Positions 7,407 through 15,269 of a stretch of DNA of 59,960 nucleotides are shown piece by piece (position 1 is the stretch's first letter; each line of letters starts with the position of its first letter). The notes below the pieces were generated by a model. It was given only the letters and a program-made list of their open reading frames with translations, was not told where the DNA came from and did not search any database. Position numbers and translations under genes: made by a program. The DNA comes from a virus: positions 1 through 59,960 of IMG/VR virus record IMGVR_UViG_3300034374_009468, one strand, 5' to 3'.

Positions 7407-7764
7407 GTTATTTATGATGAATTTCAATATAACTGATATAGCTGCTGATTTTTCAGGTGGAGGAGATGACGGAGATATAGATAATTTCGATTTTTTAAGA
7501 GATGACGTAGTTATAGAATTAGAAGAAGAAGATAAAAGAAAATATCTTGAAAAACTTTTAGAATTTTTCTATGAAATTTTACATACAGAACTAAATGAAA
7601 AAGGTTATGATTGGATAAACAATGAAGGAGGTTATGGTACAATAACTTATAATTTATCCACAGACAAATACAATATGGATTACAATGAAAGACTAATAGA
7701 TGAATACAATTGGGATTACAATGAAAAAACAATAGAAGAATACAATTGGGAATTTGAATATTAA
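7384..7764 (+). CDS. DUF6878-like protein with C-terminal 12-residue tandem repeats
   Basis: A 126-residue acidic protein. 'DFSGGGDDGDIDNFDF' followed by 'DWINNEGGYGTITYNLSTD' fits the pattern of the DUF6878-type family (FSGsGDsG.I..., ..gW.nneGG.G.h.hd...), known from phages and plasmids. The C-terminus adds two 12-residue repeats (DYNERLIDEYNW, DYNEKTIEEYNW) encoded by a 36-bp tandem duplication. Both ends overlap neighbours, and the next gene is DUF6915-like, so the two conserved unknown families travel together. Function unknown. Confidence 0.6.
   Translation: MITKEEVKLFMMNFNITDIAADFSGGGDDGDIDNFDFLRDDVVIELEEEDKRKYLEKLLEFFYEILHTELNEKGYDWINNEGGYGTITYNLSTDKYNMDYNERLIDEYNWDYNEKTIEEYNWEFEY
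7678..7749 (+). repeat. 36-bp tandem duplication, two diverged copies
   Basis: Copies at 7678-7713 and 7714-7749 differ at a few bases and encode 12-residue repeats at the C-terminus of the DUF6878-like protein. The frame is preserved. Confidence 0.85.
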
Positions 7765-8111
7765 TGGCACACCCAAATATCCACGCTAAATCTTCAGCAA
7801 AAAAATATGGTGGAGTTCCTGAAGATTATTTACATATCCACGAATGGTTTGATGAAACTAAAAGCTGGTTAGGAAATTCAAATCATAGATTATTCAGACA
7901 TCATTCAGAGGGAATTTTTGAATGCGAATCCAAATTCGGTAAATCTTTTATTAATTCAGACGGTAAGACTGTATATACAAGATATGTTGGTGAACAACAT
8001 GTAAAAGAAGATTGCAATAACTATATACCATCTGCAAAGGAATGGATTGTTCATATGAATAATAAAACTAAACCTTTATGGATGTTAAAAACCTTAAACA
8101 TAAATGACTAA
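7764..8111 (+). CDS. DUF6915-like protein
   Basis: A 115-residue protein. 'HPNIHAKSSAKKYGGVPEDY', 'IHEWFDETKSW', 'HRLFRHHSEGIFECE' and 'GEQHVKEDC..YIPSAKEWI' match the strongly conserved pattern of DUF6915 (HP..HA.SSA..fGG.peDYl.iH.WfD.sK......HRalrHH..GiF.aE..fG). The many histidines (H3, H7, H24, H26, H46, H47) may bind metal, but this is not established. The start is tightly coupled to the stop of the preceding gene (TTAATGG). The function of the family is unknown. Confidence 0.7.
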   Translation: MAHPNIHAKSSAKKYGGVPEDYLHIHEWFDETKSWLGNSNHRLFRHHSEGIFECESKFGKSFINSDGKTVYTRYVGEQHVKEDCNNYIPSAKEWIVHMNNKTKPLWMLKTLNIND

Positions 8112-8460
8112 TATAATTTTAGAACAAGCTATAAACATATCAGATATGCTTTATGGCACAAATGAAGATTTTGAATTGGCTGTAGAAAGCTTAAATAATT
8201 TAAAATTAAATGATTTAACAGTAAGCTTAATATTTAATTTAAGTCACGTTTGTAAACCTTATTCAGTAACGACTAGGAGAAGAAAAAACTCATTGAATTT
8301 AAATCCTAAATATGAATTTAAAAGTTTATCTGATTTATATCAATTAGTTCTAAAAGAACCTACTGAATTAAATAAAAGCATTTATGAAGAAATTTTTAAA
8401 AGAGTTATACATAACGCTTTTAATTTAACCATTGATGTAAATATAAGATGGAATCAATAA
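8104..8460 (+). CDS. hypothetical protein, first of a paralogous pair
   Basis: A 118-residue protein opening with 'EQAINISDMLYGTNEDFELA'. The next gene opens with the matching 'EQSCNIIDMLSGSKKDKDLA', and both continue into a similar helical body and a C-terminal region of comparable spacing. The two are therefore diverged tandem duplicates. No motif suggests a function. The gene overlaps both neighbours by 8 and 13 bases. Confidence 0.6.
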   Translation: MTNIILEQAINISDMLYGTNEDFELAVESLNNLKLNDLTVSLIFNLSHVCKPYSVTTRRRKNSLNLNPKYEFKSLSDLYQLVLKEPTELNKSIYEEIFKRVIHNAFNLTIDVNIRWNQ

Positions 8461-8837
8461 GTTATGAACAATCTTGTAATATAATTGACATGTTATCTGG
8501 AAGTAAGAAAGATAAAGACTTAGCTTGTGAAATATTAAAAAACATGTCGAGTAAAAATGAATTGAGATCTAATCTAATTATCGAAATAAGTTTTAGAAAG
8601 TTTAACTTAGATAATGAACATAGATTAAAAAGTAACATGTTTAATGAAATAAAATATCTGGACAAATTAAGAACTGAAATATTTGGTTCAGATAAAAGAA
8701 CAAACATGTGGGAATTATATGACCAATTAAAAGAAAATAGAAATGATGTAGATGAGAGTTTATTTAAAGATTATATGAAACTAAATATTTCAAGAATGTA
8801 TAGGTTTATAAAAAATGTAGAAATTGAATTAAAATGA
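8448..8837 (+). CDS. hypothetical protein, second of a paralogous pair
   Basis: A 129-residue helical protein and diverged copy of the upstream gene (shared 'EQ..NI.DML.G...D..LA...L.N' near the N-terminus; shared '...LYDQL/LYQLV' and 'LFKDY/IYEEI' later). It ends ATGA-style at the start of the metallopeptidase/VWA-like gene. Function unknown; a structural adaptor for the AAA+/VWA pair downstream is possible from position only. Confidence 0.6.
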   Translation: MESISYEQSCNIIDMLSGSKKDKDLACEILKNMSSKNELRSNLIIEISFRKFNLDNEHRLKSNMFNEIKYLDKLRTEIFGSDKRTNMWELYDQLKENRNDVDESLFKDYMKLNISRMYRFIKNVEIELK

Positions 8838-9985
8838 TTCAAGAATTATTATCTAAAACAGTTAAAAACTTGATATTTAAAGAACCTTTTTATGGTCTTT
8901 TCTTATCAGGTTTAAATAAGGTATATGATGAAAATATACCTACTGCAGGTGTTAGTAAAAACAATATTAATGCTCAGCTAACTATTAATCCTAAGTTCTT
9001 TTCTTCCTTATCTAAAGAACATAAATATGGATTGATTAAACACGAACTGCTACATATAGCATTTGGTCATCTCTTAGTAAGAGAAAGCTATGATGATCAT
9101 AAATTATTTAATATTGCTGCTGATTTAGAAATAAATCAATATATAGATTTTGAAAATCTACCAGAAGGTGGTTTGTTATTAAGTACTTTTCCTAATCTGA
9201 ATTTACCAGTTAAAGCAGGTACAAAGACTTATTATAAATTGCTCAAACAAGCTCAAGAACAAGAAGATGAAAATTTGTTAGATTTATTAGAAAAAATGGA
9301 TGGATCTACTCAATATGATCATTCTACTTGGGAAGAATTTGAAAATTTAAATGAATCTGAAAAAAAGCTCATTCAAAAGCAAATAGAACATCAAATAAAA
9401 GAGGCAGCAATAGAAGCCAAAAAAAGTTGTGGTTCTATACCAGGAGAAATAGAGCATATATTTGAAAAAATTAATAAATTAGAACCTGAAAAATTTAATT
9501 GGAAAGGTTATCTAAGAAGATTTGTTGGTAAGTCTAATATCTCTTATACTAAAAAGCTAAGGAGAAAGTATAATAAAAGATATACAGGCAATCCTGGTCT
9601 TAAAATTAAATTTAAAAGTCACATTCTTGTTGCTATAGACACATCTGCTTCTGTTAATGATGATGATTTAAAAGAATTTATAAATGAAATACATCACATT
9701 TATAAAACAGGTAATAAAGTAACAATTATACAATGTGACACGCAAATAAATGATATTTCTGTATTTAATCCTAAAAACAATATCAGTATAAAAGGAAGAG
9801 GTGGAACAGAATTCCAACCTGTTATTGATCATTATAACGCAAGTAAAATTTATACTTGTCTTATTTATTTAACTGATGGTGAAGCTTATGCACCAACAAA
9901 TTGTCCTCATAATACATTATGGGTACACAGTACACAATCTAATATTAATGAATCATTACCTGGTTTTAAAATTAAATTAAATTAA
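8834..9985 (+). CDS. metallopeptidase/VWA-like protein (DUF2201 type), partner of MoxR ATPase
   Basis: A 383-residue protein. HELLH at 70-74 is a zincin-type HExxH motif, in a helix 'YGLIKHELLHIAFGHLL', followed by 'FNIAADLEINQYI' with a possible third ligand. The C-terminal domain is VWA-like: 'ILVAIDTSASVN' with the DxSxS metal site at Asp269-Ser273, 'RGGTEFQPVIDH' (MIDAS Thr) and 'IYLTDGEA'. This two-domain order is that of DUF2201/VWA-like metallopeptidases. Such proteins act with MoxR-family AAA+ ATPases as chaperones that insert metal or remodel partners, and a MoxR gene follows 1 base later. Similar pairs occur in other large phages; the target here is unknown. Confidence 0.8.
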   Translation: MIQELLSKTVKNLIFKEPFYGLFLSGLNKVYDENIPTAGVSKNNINAQLTINPKFFSSLSKEHKYGLIKHELLHIAFGHLLVRESYDDHKLFNIAADLEINQYIDFENLPEGGLLLSTFPNLNLPVKAGTKTYYKLLKQAQEQEDENLLDLLEKMDGSTQYDHSTWEEFENLNESEKKLIQKQIEHQIKEAAIEAKKSCGSIPGEIEHIFEKINKLEPEKFNWKGYLRRFVGKSNISYTKKLRRKYNKRYTGNPGLKIKFKSHILVAIDTSASVNDDDLKEFINEIHHIYKTGNKVTIIQCDTQINDISVFNPKNNISIKGRGGTEFQPVIDHYNASKIYTCLIYLTDGEAYAPTNCPHNTLWVHSTQSNINESLPGFKIKLN

Positions 9986-9986
9986 A

Positions 9987-10460
9987 ATGACACAAGTAAA
10001 ATTAAACATCCAAGAGTTAGAGAGCTTTGTAGACCACATCATTACTAACAACAGATTTATCCAAAATCAAGGTAAAACACCTGTAGCTATTGAAGTTATA
10101 GGTGAAGCTGGTATTGGTAAAACATCAGCTATTAAATCTATTGCTGAAAAGCATGAGTTAGATTTTGTAAAACTTAACTTAGCACAAATTGAGGAGTTAG
10201 GTGATTTAATTGGTTTCCCAGTTAGACAGTTTCAAATGTATAAAGAACAACCAATTGATAAAAACCTAAATTTTAATAATGCTACATCTAAAGTTACTAA
10301 GAAAATAGGTCAATGGGTTGATGAATTAGCAGTAAATGAATATTTGAAACAAGGTTGGAAAATGACCAATAAAAATAGAATGTCTTACTGTCCTCCAGAA
10401 TGGATTTCTGGTAAAAAAGCAGGTGGTATTCTATTACTTGATGACTGGACACGGGCGGAT
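9987..10460 (+). CDS. MoxR-type AAA+ ATPase, exon 1 (158 codons)
   Basis: This exon holds Walker A GEAGIGKT (39-46) and Walker B 'GGILLLDDW' (Asp152-Asp153). The reading frame runs two codons past the likely splice site, into AAA TAA in the intron, so without splicing it would give a truncated ATPase lacking sensor 1 and the arginine finger. Joined to 10801-11556 the protein is 409 residues and reads '...LDDWTRADDNTMVRFIQAVM...', a normal MoxR continuation. The ATPase probably remodels a target together with the VWA-like protein encoded just upstream. Confidence 0.85.
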
Positions 10461-10800
10461 AAATAAAAAATTCAATCAAAAACATTCATAGAGCTGCAAG
10501 TAAAAACAGAACTGCTGGTGGTTTTAAATGGAAGTTTGAATAAACGTTATGTCCCCCGAAAATCCTGTGAACTCAGGGAAACTCCAGAGATGGACAATCC
10601 TGAGCCAAGCTGTATAGAAATATACAGAAGGTGCAACGACTAGATATAGTAATCTTAACAAGTGGTGTTGAAGATAAAATATCCACGAGTGCAGGACAAC
10701 AACTTATGTTTACCAAAACTTAAAGGTTGTTGATGATATAGTCTGAACTACAGATATAATCTAAATGAAACTGTAGAACTAAGAGATAAAGAACTCTTAG
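10461..10800 (+). ncRNA. group I self-splicing intron, about 340 nt
   Basis: The conserved core is visible. A P/Q-like segment GACAATCCTGAGCCAAGC lies at 10593-10610, R is GTGCAACGACTAGA at 10631-10644, and S is GATATAGTCTGAAC at 10735-10748. These closely resemble T4-type group I introns such as td. P1 can be drawn: exon end GGCGGAT (10454-10460) pairs with the guide GTCCCCC (10551-10557), with the required U-G pair at the splice site (T10460-G10551) and one C-C mismatch. GTTAT just 5' of the guide (10546-10550) can pair with ATAAC at the start of exon 2 (P10). The terminal G is G10800, after hairpin CTAAGAG/CTCTTAG. Splicing keeps the ATPase frame. Confidence 0.88.
10463..10543 (+). pseudogene. 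C-terminal remnant of an HNH/NUMOD homing endonuclease in the intron
   Basis: The + frame ending at TAA 10541-10543 reads 'SIKNIHRAASKNRTAGGFKW' followed by KFE. This is the characteristic tail of intron HNH homing endonucleases (NUMOD1 helix-turn-helix followed by [KR]TAGGYxWxY). Only about 26 codons remain, with a stop just upstream at 10460-10462, so the catalytic HNH part is gone. The remnant lies in the P1 loop, between the 5' splice site and the guide sequence, a common place for such ORFs. Confidence 0.75.
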
Positions 10801-11556
10801 GATAACACAATGGTACGTTTTATTCAAGCTGTAATGGAATTAATTGACAGACAAACTTATATCTCTTGGTCATTACCTTCTGATTGGCATATAATCTTAA
10901 CTTCAAATCCTGACAATGGTGATTATTTAGTAAACACTATTGATACAGCACAAAAAACAAGATTTGTATCTGTTGATTTAAAATATGATGTTCAAGTATG
11001 GGCTAAGTGGGCTGAAGAAACAGGTATTGATTCACGTTGTATCAACTTCTTATTACTGAATTCAGAACTTGTAAATAAAGATACTAATGCAAGAGCTATT
11101 ACTACATTTTTCAATTGTATTTCAAGCTTTAGTTCTTTTGAAAACAATTTACCTATCATTCAAATGATTGGTGAAGGTTCTGTAGGTAGTGAATTTGCAA
11201 GTATGTTTACTATGTTTATCAACAACAAACTTGATAAATTAATCAGTCCTGAAGATATTATTACAAGCTCTGATGATGATAAAATTTATAAGAGTTTAAA
11301 AGATGTAATAGGAAGTGATGAGTCTTATCGTGCAGACATAGCATCAACTTTAGCTACACGTGTTGCGAACTTTGCTTTAGTATATGCTAAAACAAATACT
11401 GTAAGTGTTAAGATCATTAACAGATTAAAAATGTTAGCTTCAAAAGATATTTTCACTAATGACTTAAAGTATCTAATTATAAGAACATTGAATGGTGAAA
11501 AGAAATATAAAAAGCTATTAATGGACAAAAACATTATTAACACTGTAATTTCATAG
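10801..11556 (+). CDS. MoxR-type AAA+ ATPase, exon 2 (251 codons)
   Basis: The frame is open from GAT at 10801, right after the TAG that ends the intron. An ATG at 10810 could start translation alone but would give a protein without the P-loop. The sequence supplies sensor 1 ('WHIILTSNPDNGDYLVNTI'), the arginine-finger region ('DTAQKTRFVSV') and a helical C-terminal lid, then a longer helical tail. It completes the MoxR fold begun at 9987. The next gene begins 2 bases after the stop. Confidence 0.85.
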   Translation, partial: DNTMVRFIQAVMELIDRQTYISWSLPSDWHIILTSNPDNGDYLVNTIDTAQKTRFVSVDLKYDVQVWAKWAEETGIDSRCINFLLLNSELVNKDTNARAITTFFNCISSFSSFENNLPIIQMIGEGSVGSEFASMFTMFINNKLDKLISPEDIITSSDDDKIYKSLKDVIGSDESYRADIASTLATRVANFALVYAKTNTVSVKIINRLKMLASKDIFTNDLKYLIIRTLNGEKKYKKLLMDKNIINTVIS

Positions 11557-11558
11557 AA

Positions 11559-12575
11559 ATGAGTAAAAAATCAGTATATCAAGATATAAATCCTGATGCA
11601 TTAAAACATTTTAATTTAGACAAAGAGCCTGTTTACGGGCTCTTTGCTTATAATAAAATCAATGATACAGTTGTTGTATCTGATGAACAACTATATTTTG
11701 ATTTTAAAAATAAATTTTTAGAAAATACAGAATCTATAAATATTAAAAATCACAAAAAGGTATTTGTATTACCTAATTGTCCAATAGGATTAGAAAGAAT
11801 CAAAGAAGTTTGCAGAGAAAAAAATTTAATTCTTACAAACAATTATGAAGAATCTGATTTGATCATTACACATTCTAATTTTCGTGATGAAATTTTTTAT
11901 AAAGGCTATGGTGATATTCAAAAGATTAATAGTAAGATAATGATATATCATATTAAAAATCATATAGCTTTTGATAATACTAATGGTAATGTACCTGAAG
12001 TAGATATGTATGATAAACCTGTTATCTACACTCCATCTTCTTTTAATGATAAACCTACATATTTATTTGAAGACTGTATCTCTTTATTTTATGACAGCTT
12101 TATAATTAGTCCTTTAGCTATAAACTTAGCTTATCATATAGAAACTAATGCTGTACCTGTTATAACTATTGATAATTTAATATTCTCACAAGCAGAAACA
12201 ATAGTTCTTACTGAAGAATTACTTGATGATATAACTGCTATGATGAGAAACGATAAAGAGATGGCTATTCAAATAATCATAACAATTGATTTTAAACAAG
12301 AAATACATTTGTTATGGAAATTAGCTCATGTGATAGGTAGATACTGGATGCCAAGAAATAAAGATTATAAGTATTGGGAACAAAAATCTAATATATCAGA
12401 GCTTCAACAAAAAGATCCTGAAGAAATGATCTTTTATCTTAAAGAAAGAGGTTTATTGAACAAGAAAAACTTTAAGTTTTTTGAAAGCATGTGTCGTGAT
12501 AAAATTGAAATTTATCATAGAGCTTTATATAATTTCAAAGTATTTATTAAAGAAGAATTTAAAGATTATATATGA
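11559..12575 (+). CDS. hypothetical protein conserved-type, with an intragenic hairpin
   Basis: A 338-residue soluble protein with no recognised motif. The first half has alternating strands and helices ('KKVFVLPNCPIGLERIKEVC', 'ESDLIITHSNF', 'KIMIYHIKNH') that suggest a Rossmann-like alpha/beta fold; the second half is helical. It follows the MoxR gene and overlaps the next gene (ATGA), so it belongs to the same operon. A stable hairpin lies at codons 22-29. Function unknown. Confidence 0.65.
   Translation: MSKKSVYQDINPDALKHFNLDKEPVYGLFAYNKINDTVVVSDEQLYFDFKNKFLENTESINIKNHKKVFVLPNCPIGLERIKEVCREKNLILTNNYEESDLIITHSNFRDEIFYKGYGDIQKINSKIMIYHIKNHIAFDNTNGNVPEVDMYDKPVIYTPSSFNDKPTYLFEDCISLFYDSFIISPLAINLAYHIETNAVPVITIDNLIFSQAETIVLTEELLDDITAMMRNDKEMAIQIIITIDFKQEIHLLWKLAHVIGRYWMPRNKDYKYWEQKSNISELQQKDPEEMIFYLKERGLLNKKNFKFFESMCRDKIEIYHRALYNFKVFIKEEFKDYI
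11622..11645 (+). terminator. terminator-like hairpin inside the coding region
   Basis: A perfect 8-bp inverted repeat AAAGAGCC / GGCTCTTT with an 8-base loop lies 64 bases into the ORF at 11559. The final TTT is part of the stem and there is no longer U-run. It codes for KEPVYGLF. It may be an attenuator or simply an mRNA structure. Confidence 0.45.
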
Positions 12576-13591
12576 AATATTTTATAGAGATTAGTAGAAA
12601 CAGTGATGGCGATGTTTTATTACCTTATGAAAAAGCAGGTATTATATATGAATACGAAGATAATAATTATAAAACATTGACTAAATCTGATTTACAAGGT
12701 GTTAAACTTAAAACATTAAAAAACTGCAACCTCCCTTTAGAAATAAGGGAGGTTTTAAAAGAAAATATAAACTGTAAGTTTGTAAGAAAAGATCCTGATT
12801 ATTATGTGTATTCAAAAGAATCTTTCAATAAAATATTTTATATAGAAAGACTTGTGCATATTGATGATTTCTTAAGAGCAATGAAAGCTGATTTAGGAAG
12901 ATTACCATACTGGAATCTTGTAGATGCAGAATTAAAAGAAATGAAAAAGAACCATTCAGACTGCTACGTTTTAATGGATCGTTTTCATTTTATACATAAA
13001 AACTCAGGTTTTATAGTTTTAAATAATGTAAGAGGTTCTTATACAAGACATAATATTGTATACAATAAAAACTTAGAAACATTTAACAAAATAGTAAATT
13101 GTAAATCAGTTTTAAATACAAATTTAATAGAATTAATTGCAGATGAAGGTGAAGTAATAGATAAAGATAGTTACTTAAATCTGTCAAAAATGTTTAATAG
13201 TCAAAGTAGAAAGGATATAGATTTAGCTGTAAACTCAATTTTATTCAGTAGTTGGGAGAAATCTTATGCTTATATAACTTTACTAATATCATTTAATGAT
13301 AATTTTGACACCAATAAATTGACAGGTACTTCTTTGGGAACTGCTTTTCTTGATTATTTTTCTGATGTAGTACATCTTAATTATAATATAACAAGAATAG
13401 GATCTTTGTATTTCAGAACAGAAGAGATAATCAAAATCTTTAAAAATAAAAAACTATTAGATGATGATATAAAAGATCTAATTAGTATGAAAATAAACAG
13501 CTTTATTAGAACCAAAGTATTAGATCATTTTCAAAATGTAAGTAATTTTGAAATTGTAGAGGGTGATATTATTAAACTTAAAATAGATTAA
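12572..13591 (+). CDS. hypothetical protein with an intragenic terminator-like hairpin
   Basis: A 339-residue protein without recognised domains. It is mixed alpha/beta, with 'YVLMDRFHFIHKNSGFIVLN' in the middle and a helical C-terminal half. It overlaps the preceding gene by 4 bases and ends 3 bases before the exonuclease gene. A strong hairpin with a T-tract lies 156 bases after the start codon. Being adjacent to a PD-(D/E)XK nuclease suggests a recombination role, which is only inference. Confidence 0.65.
   Translation: MKYFIEISRNSDGDVLLPYEKAGIIYEYEDNNYKTLTKSDLQGVKLKTLKNCNLPLEIREVLKENINCKFVRKDPDYYVYSKESFNKIFYIERLVHIDDFLRAMKADLGRLPYWNLVDAELKEMKKNHSDCYVLMDRFHFIHKNSGFIVLNNVRGSYTRHNIVYNKNLETFNKIVNCKSVLNTNLIELIADEGEVIDKDSYLNLSKMFNSQSRKDIDLAVNSILFSSWEKSYAYITLLISFNDNFDTNKLTGTSLGTAFLDYFSDVVHLNYNITRIGSLYFRTEEIIKIFKNKKLLDDDIKDLISMKINSFIRTKVLDHFQNVSNFEIVEGDIIKLKID
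12728..12756 (+). terminator. strong terminator-like hairpin inside the coding region
   Basis: A perfect 10-bp stem AACCTCCCTT / AAGGGAGGTT with a 7-base loop is followed by TT, giving four T in a row at 12753-12756. In any intergenic region this would be called an intrinsic terminator, yet the frame of the 339-residue protein runs through it (codons 53-62). Confidence 0.6.
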
Positions 13592-13594
13592 ATT

Positions 13595-14575
13595 ATGACA
13601 GAACAGGAAAAAGTATTTTACAATGAAGAATTTAATTTCAGTTATTCTTCTTTAAAAAAATTGTTGTTTGCACCATCAGTATTCTATAAAGAATATGTAT
13701 TAAAAGAGAAAGAATCTAAAACTTCTAAAAACTTATTAGAAGGTAGTCTTTTACATTGTTTATTATTTGAACCTAATAAGTTCAATGAAAAATTTAAAAT
13801 AAGCTTAGATAAATATCCATCTAAAGATGTAATGAATGTACTAAACATAGTTAAAAGTCTTTCAGATGCAACTAACATTTATGATTGTGATGACTTGCTT
13901 ATATTAAGTACATTAAAAGATAATGACTTATATCAGAGCTATAAAAAAGATGAGTTAAGACTCAGTAAAATTAAAACAGAGGCTAATAATTTATATTGGC
14001 AATACATCAATAATCCTGTTATAGATGTTGTAACTCAAGAAATGGTTGATAAAGCTTTAGAAAGAGTAGAGATACTTAAATCTAATAAAGAAGTTAACAA
14101 GCTACTTTCATTTGAGGATACTCCAGACTTTCCTTTTGATCCTATAGAAGTTTATGTTGAACAAGAATATAAAACTAAACTCACTAATAAAAAATTCGGG
14201 TTAAAAGGTTTTGTTGATTATTGTGTAATTGATAACAAGAATAAAGTTATCACTATAGCTGATTTAAAAACAACTGGTAAATCTATTAGTGATTTTAAAG
14301 AAACTGTTGACTATTATGATTACTGGTTACAAGCAGCTATGTATAAAAAATTAGTTAGTGATAATGTATATGGTGCTGGTGATAAATACAAAGTTGTTTT
14401 TAAATTTATTGTCATAGACAATATGGACCAAGTATATGTTTTTGAAGTAACTGAAGAGACAATGACATATTGGGAAGAAAAAATGACTGATGTTTTAGAA
14501 AAAGCAAATTATCATTATGAAAATAATGATTATTCCTTACCTTTCGAATTTATAACTGGTCATGTTAAAATATGA
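13595..14575 (+). CDS. PD-(D/E)XK exonuclease (RecE/YqaJ/Cas4-like)
   Basis: A 326-residue protein. The N-terminal 'FSYSSLKKLLFAPSVFYKEYV' and 'LEGSLLHCLLFEP' are typical of phage RecE/RecB-like exonucleases. The catalytic core is 'LKGFVDYCVIDN' (Asp208) and 'TIADLKTTGK' (Asp223, Lys225), followed by 'DYWLQAAMYKKLV' (the Qxxx(Y) motif IV). It would resect double-stranded ends to supply single strands for the Sak4-like ATPase and SSB. It overlaps the next gene by 4 bases. Confidence 0.85.
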   Translation: MTEQEKVFYNEEFNFSYSSLKKLLFAPSVFYKEYVLKEKESKTSKNLLEGSLLHCLLFEPNKFNEKFKISLDKYPSKDVMNVLNIVKSLSDATNIYDCDDLLILSTLKDNDLYQSYKKDELRLSKIKTEANNLYWQYINNPVIDVVTQEMVDKALERVEILKSNKEVNKLLSFEDTPDFPFDPIEVYVEQEYKTKLTNKKFGLKGFVDYCVIDNKNKVITIADLKTTGKSISDFKETVDYYDYWLQAAMYKKLVSDNVYGAGDKYKVVFKFIVIDNMDQVYVFEVTEETMTYWEEKMTDVLEKANYHYENNDYSLPFEFITGHVKI

Positions 14576-15084
14576 ATGTATATACTCAATACTTTCAAAA
14601 AAGTAAAGTTTTTTTGTATCCCTTACTTAATTTAAGTAATAGTATAACATATACTCCTGTTGAAACTTATATGTATAGTGAGGATTATCAGCTTACAGAT
14701 TGTAAATTGTTATGTTTATATGAAGTAAAAGATGACAAACAGTTTAAACAATTTGAAATAGATTATTTATTATCAAATGAATGCTTTCATGATGTGAAAT
14801 ATTTAGATGATAAAATACTATATGTCTTTGATCTTTTATCTAAGAAAAAAGATTATGATTTTATAGTAAACGGTCAATATTCTAAAATTTCTACACATTC
14901 AAAAAAGCTTATATTGAATTATTTCAGAAAGAATTCTGTATTATTAAAATATTTAAAATCATTTTTACATCCAGCTAAATTTCACAAGGATTATTCTAAA
15001 GCTTTAGATGTACCTTTGGAATATATTAAAGATGTATATGAGATTTTAAGCAAACCAGATTTAAATAAAGAGAGATATGCATAA
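14572..15084 (+). CDS. hypothetical protein
   Basis: A 170-residue soluble protein, Tyr- and Lys-rich, with helices in the second half ('KKLILNYFRKNSVLLKYLKSF'). No motif recognised. The start overlaps the exonuclease stop (ATGA), and the 3' end overlaps a 50-codon ORF. Likely a recombination-operon accessory protein by position only. Confidence 0.6.
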   Translation: MNVYTQYFQKSKVFLYPLLNLSNSITYTPVETYMYSEDYQLTDCKLLCLYEVKDDKQFKQFEIDYLLSNECFHDVKYLDDKILYVFDLLSKKKDYDFIVNGQYSKISTHSKKLILNYFRKNSVLLKYLKSFLHPAKFHKDYSKALDVPLEYIKDVYEILSKPDLNKERYA

Positions 15085-15229
15085 AAAGTTTGTATTTTTA
15101 GTATTAGAATTTATAAATAGTTATGATTTAGCATCTAACTTTTTGGATTTTTTAGATCATAAAAGATTTTCAAACGAAAAATTTGATGATATATTAGATG
15201 AATATCATAGGTTAAATAATAAATTTTAA
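15077..15229 (+). CDS. 50-residue hypothetical protein
   Basis: An ATG at 15077 overlaps the last codons of the preceding gene (ATGCATAA). The ORF ends at TAA 15227-15229. The product is a small helical acidic/aromatic protein (MHKKFVFLVLEFINSYDLAS..., '...DDILDEYHRLNNKF'). The overlapping start and operon-like spacing support it as a real gene. Function unknown. Confidence 0.5.
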   Translation: MHKKFVFLVLEFINSYDLASNFLDFLDHKRFSNEKFDDILDEYHRLNNKF

Positions 15230-15239
15230 AATTATTTGC

Positions 15240-15247
15240 TATCTTTG
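15240..15247 (+). promoter_or_regulatory. promoter -7 box TATCTTTG
   Basis: An exact TAnnTTTG match, preceded by TTTGC, 22 bases upstream of the ATG at 15270. It matches the box at 2632 and sits in a real gap between genes. No good -33 TTTG at 19-21 bp spacing is seen, so recognition may differ from the host consensus. Confidence 0.55.
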
Positions 15248-15269
15248 TTTTATAACACAAAAATATAAT

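Noticed and set aside
10810-11556. Second half of MoxR as an independent gene
   Set aside because: It lacks the P-loop, and the frame is open upstream to the intron end. The two halves join into one normal MoxR protein.
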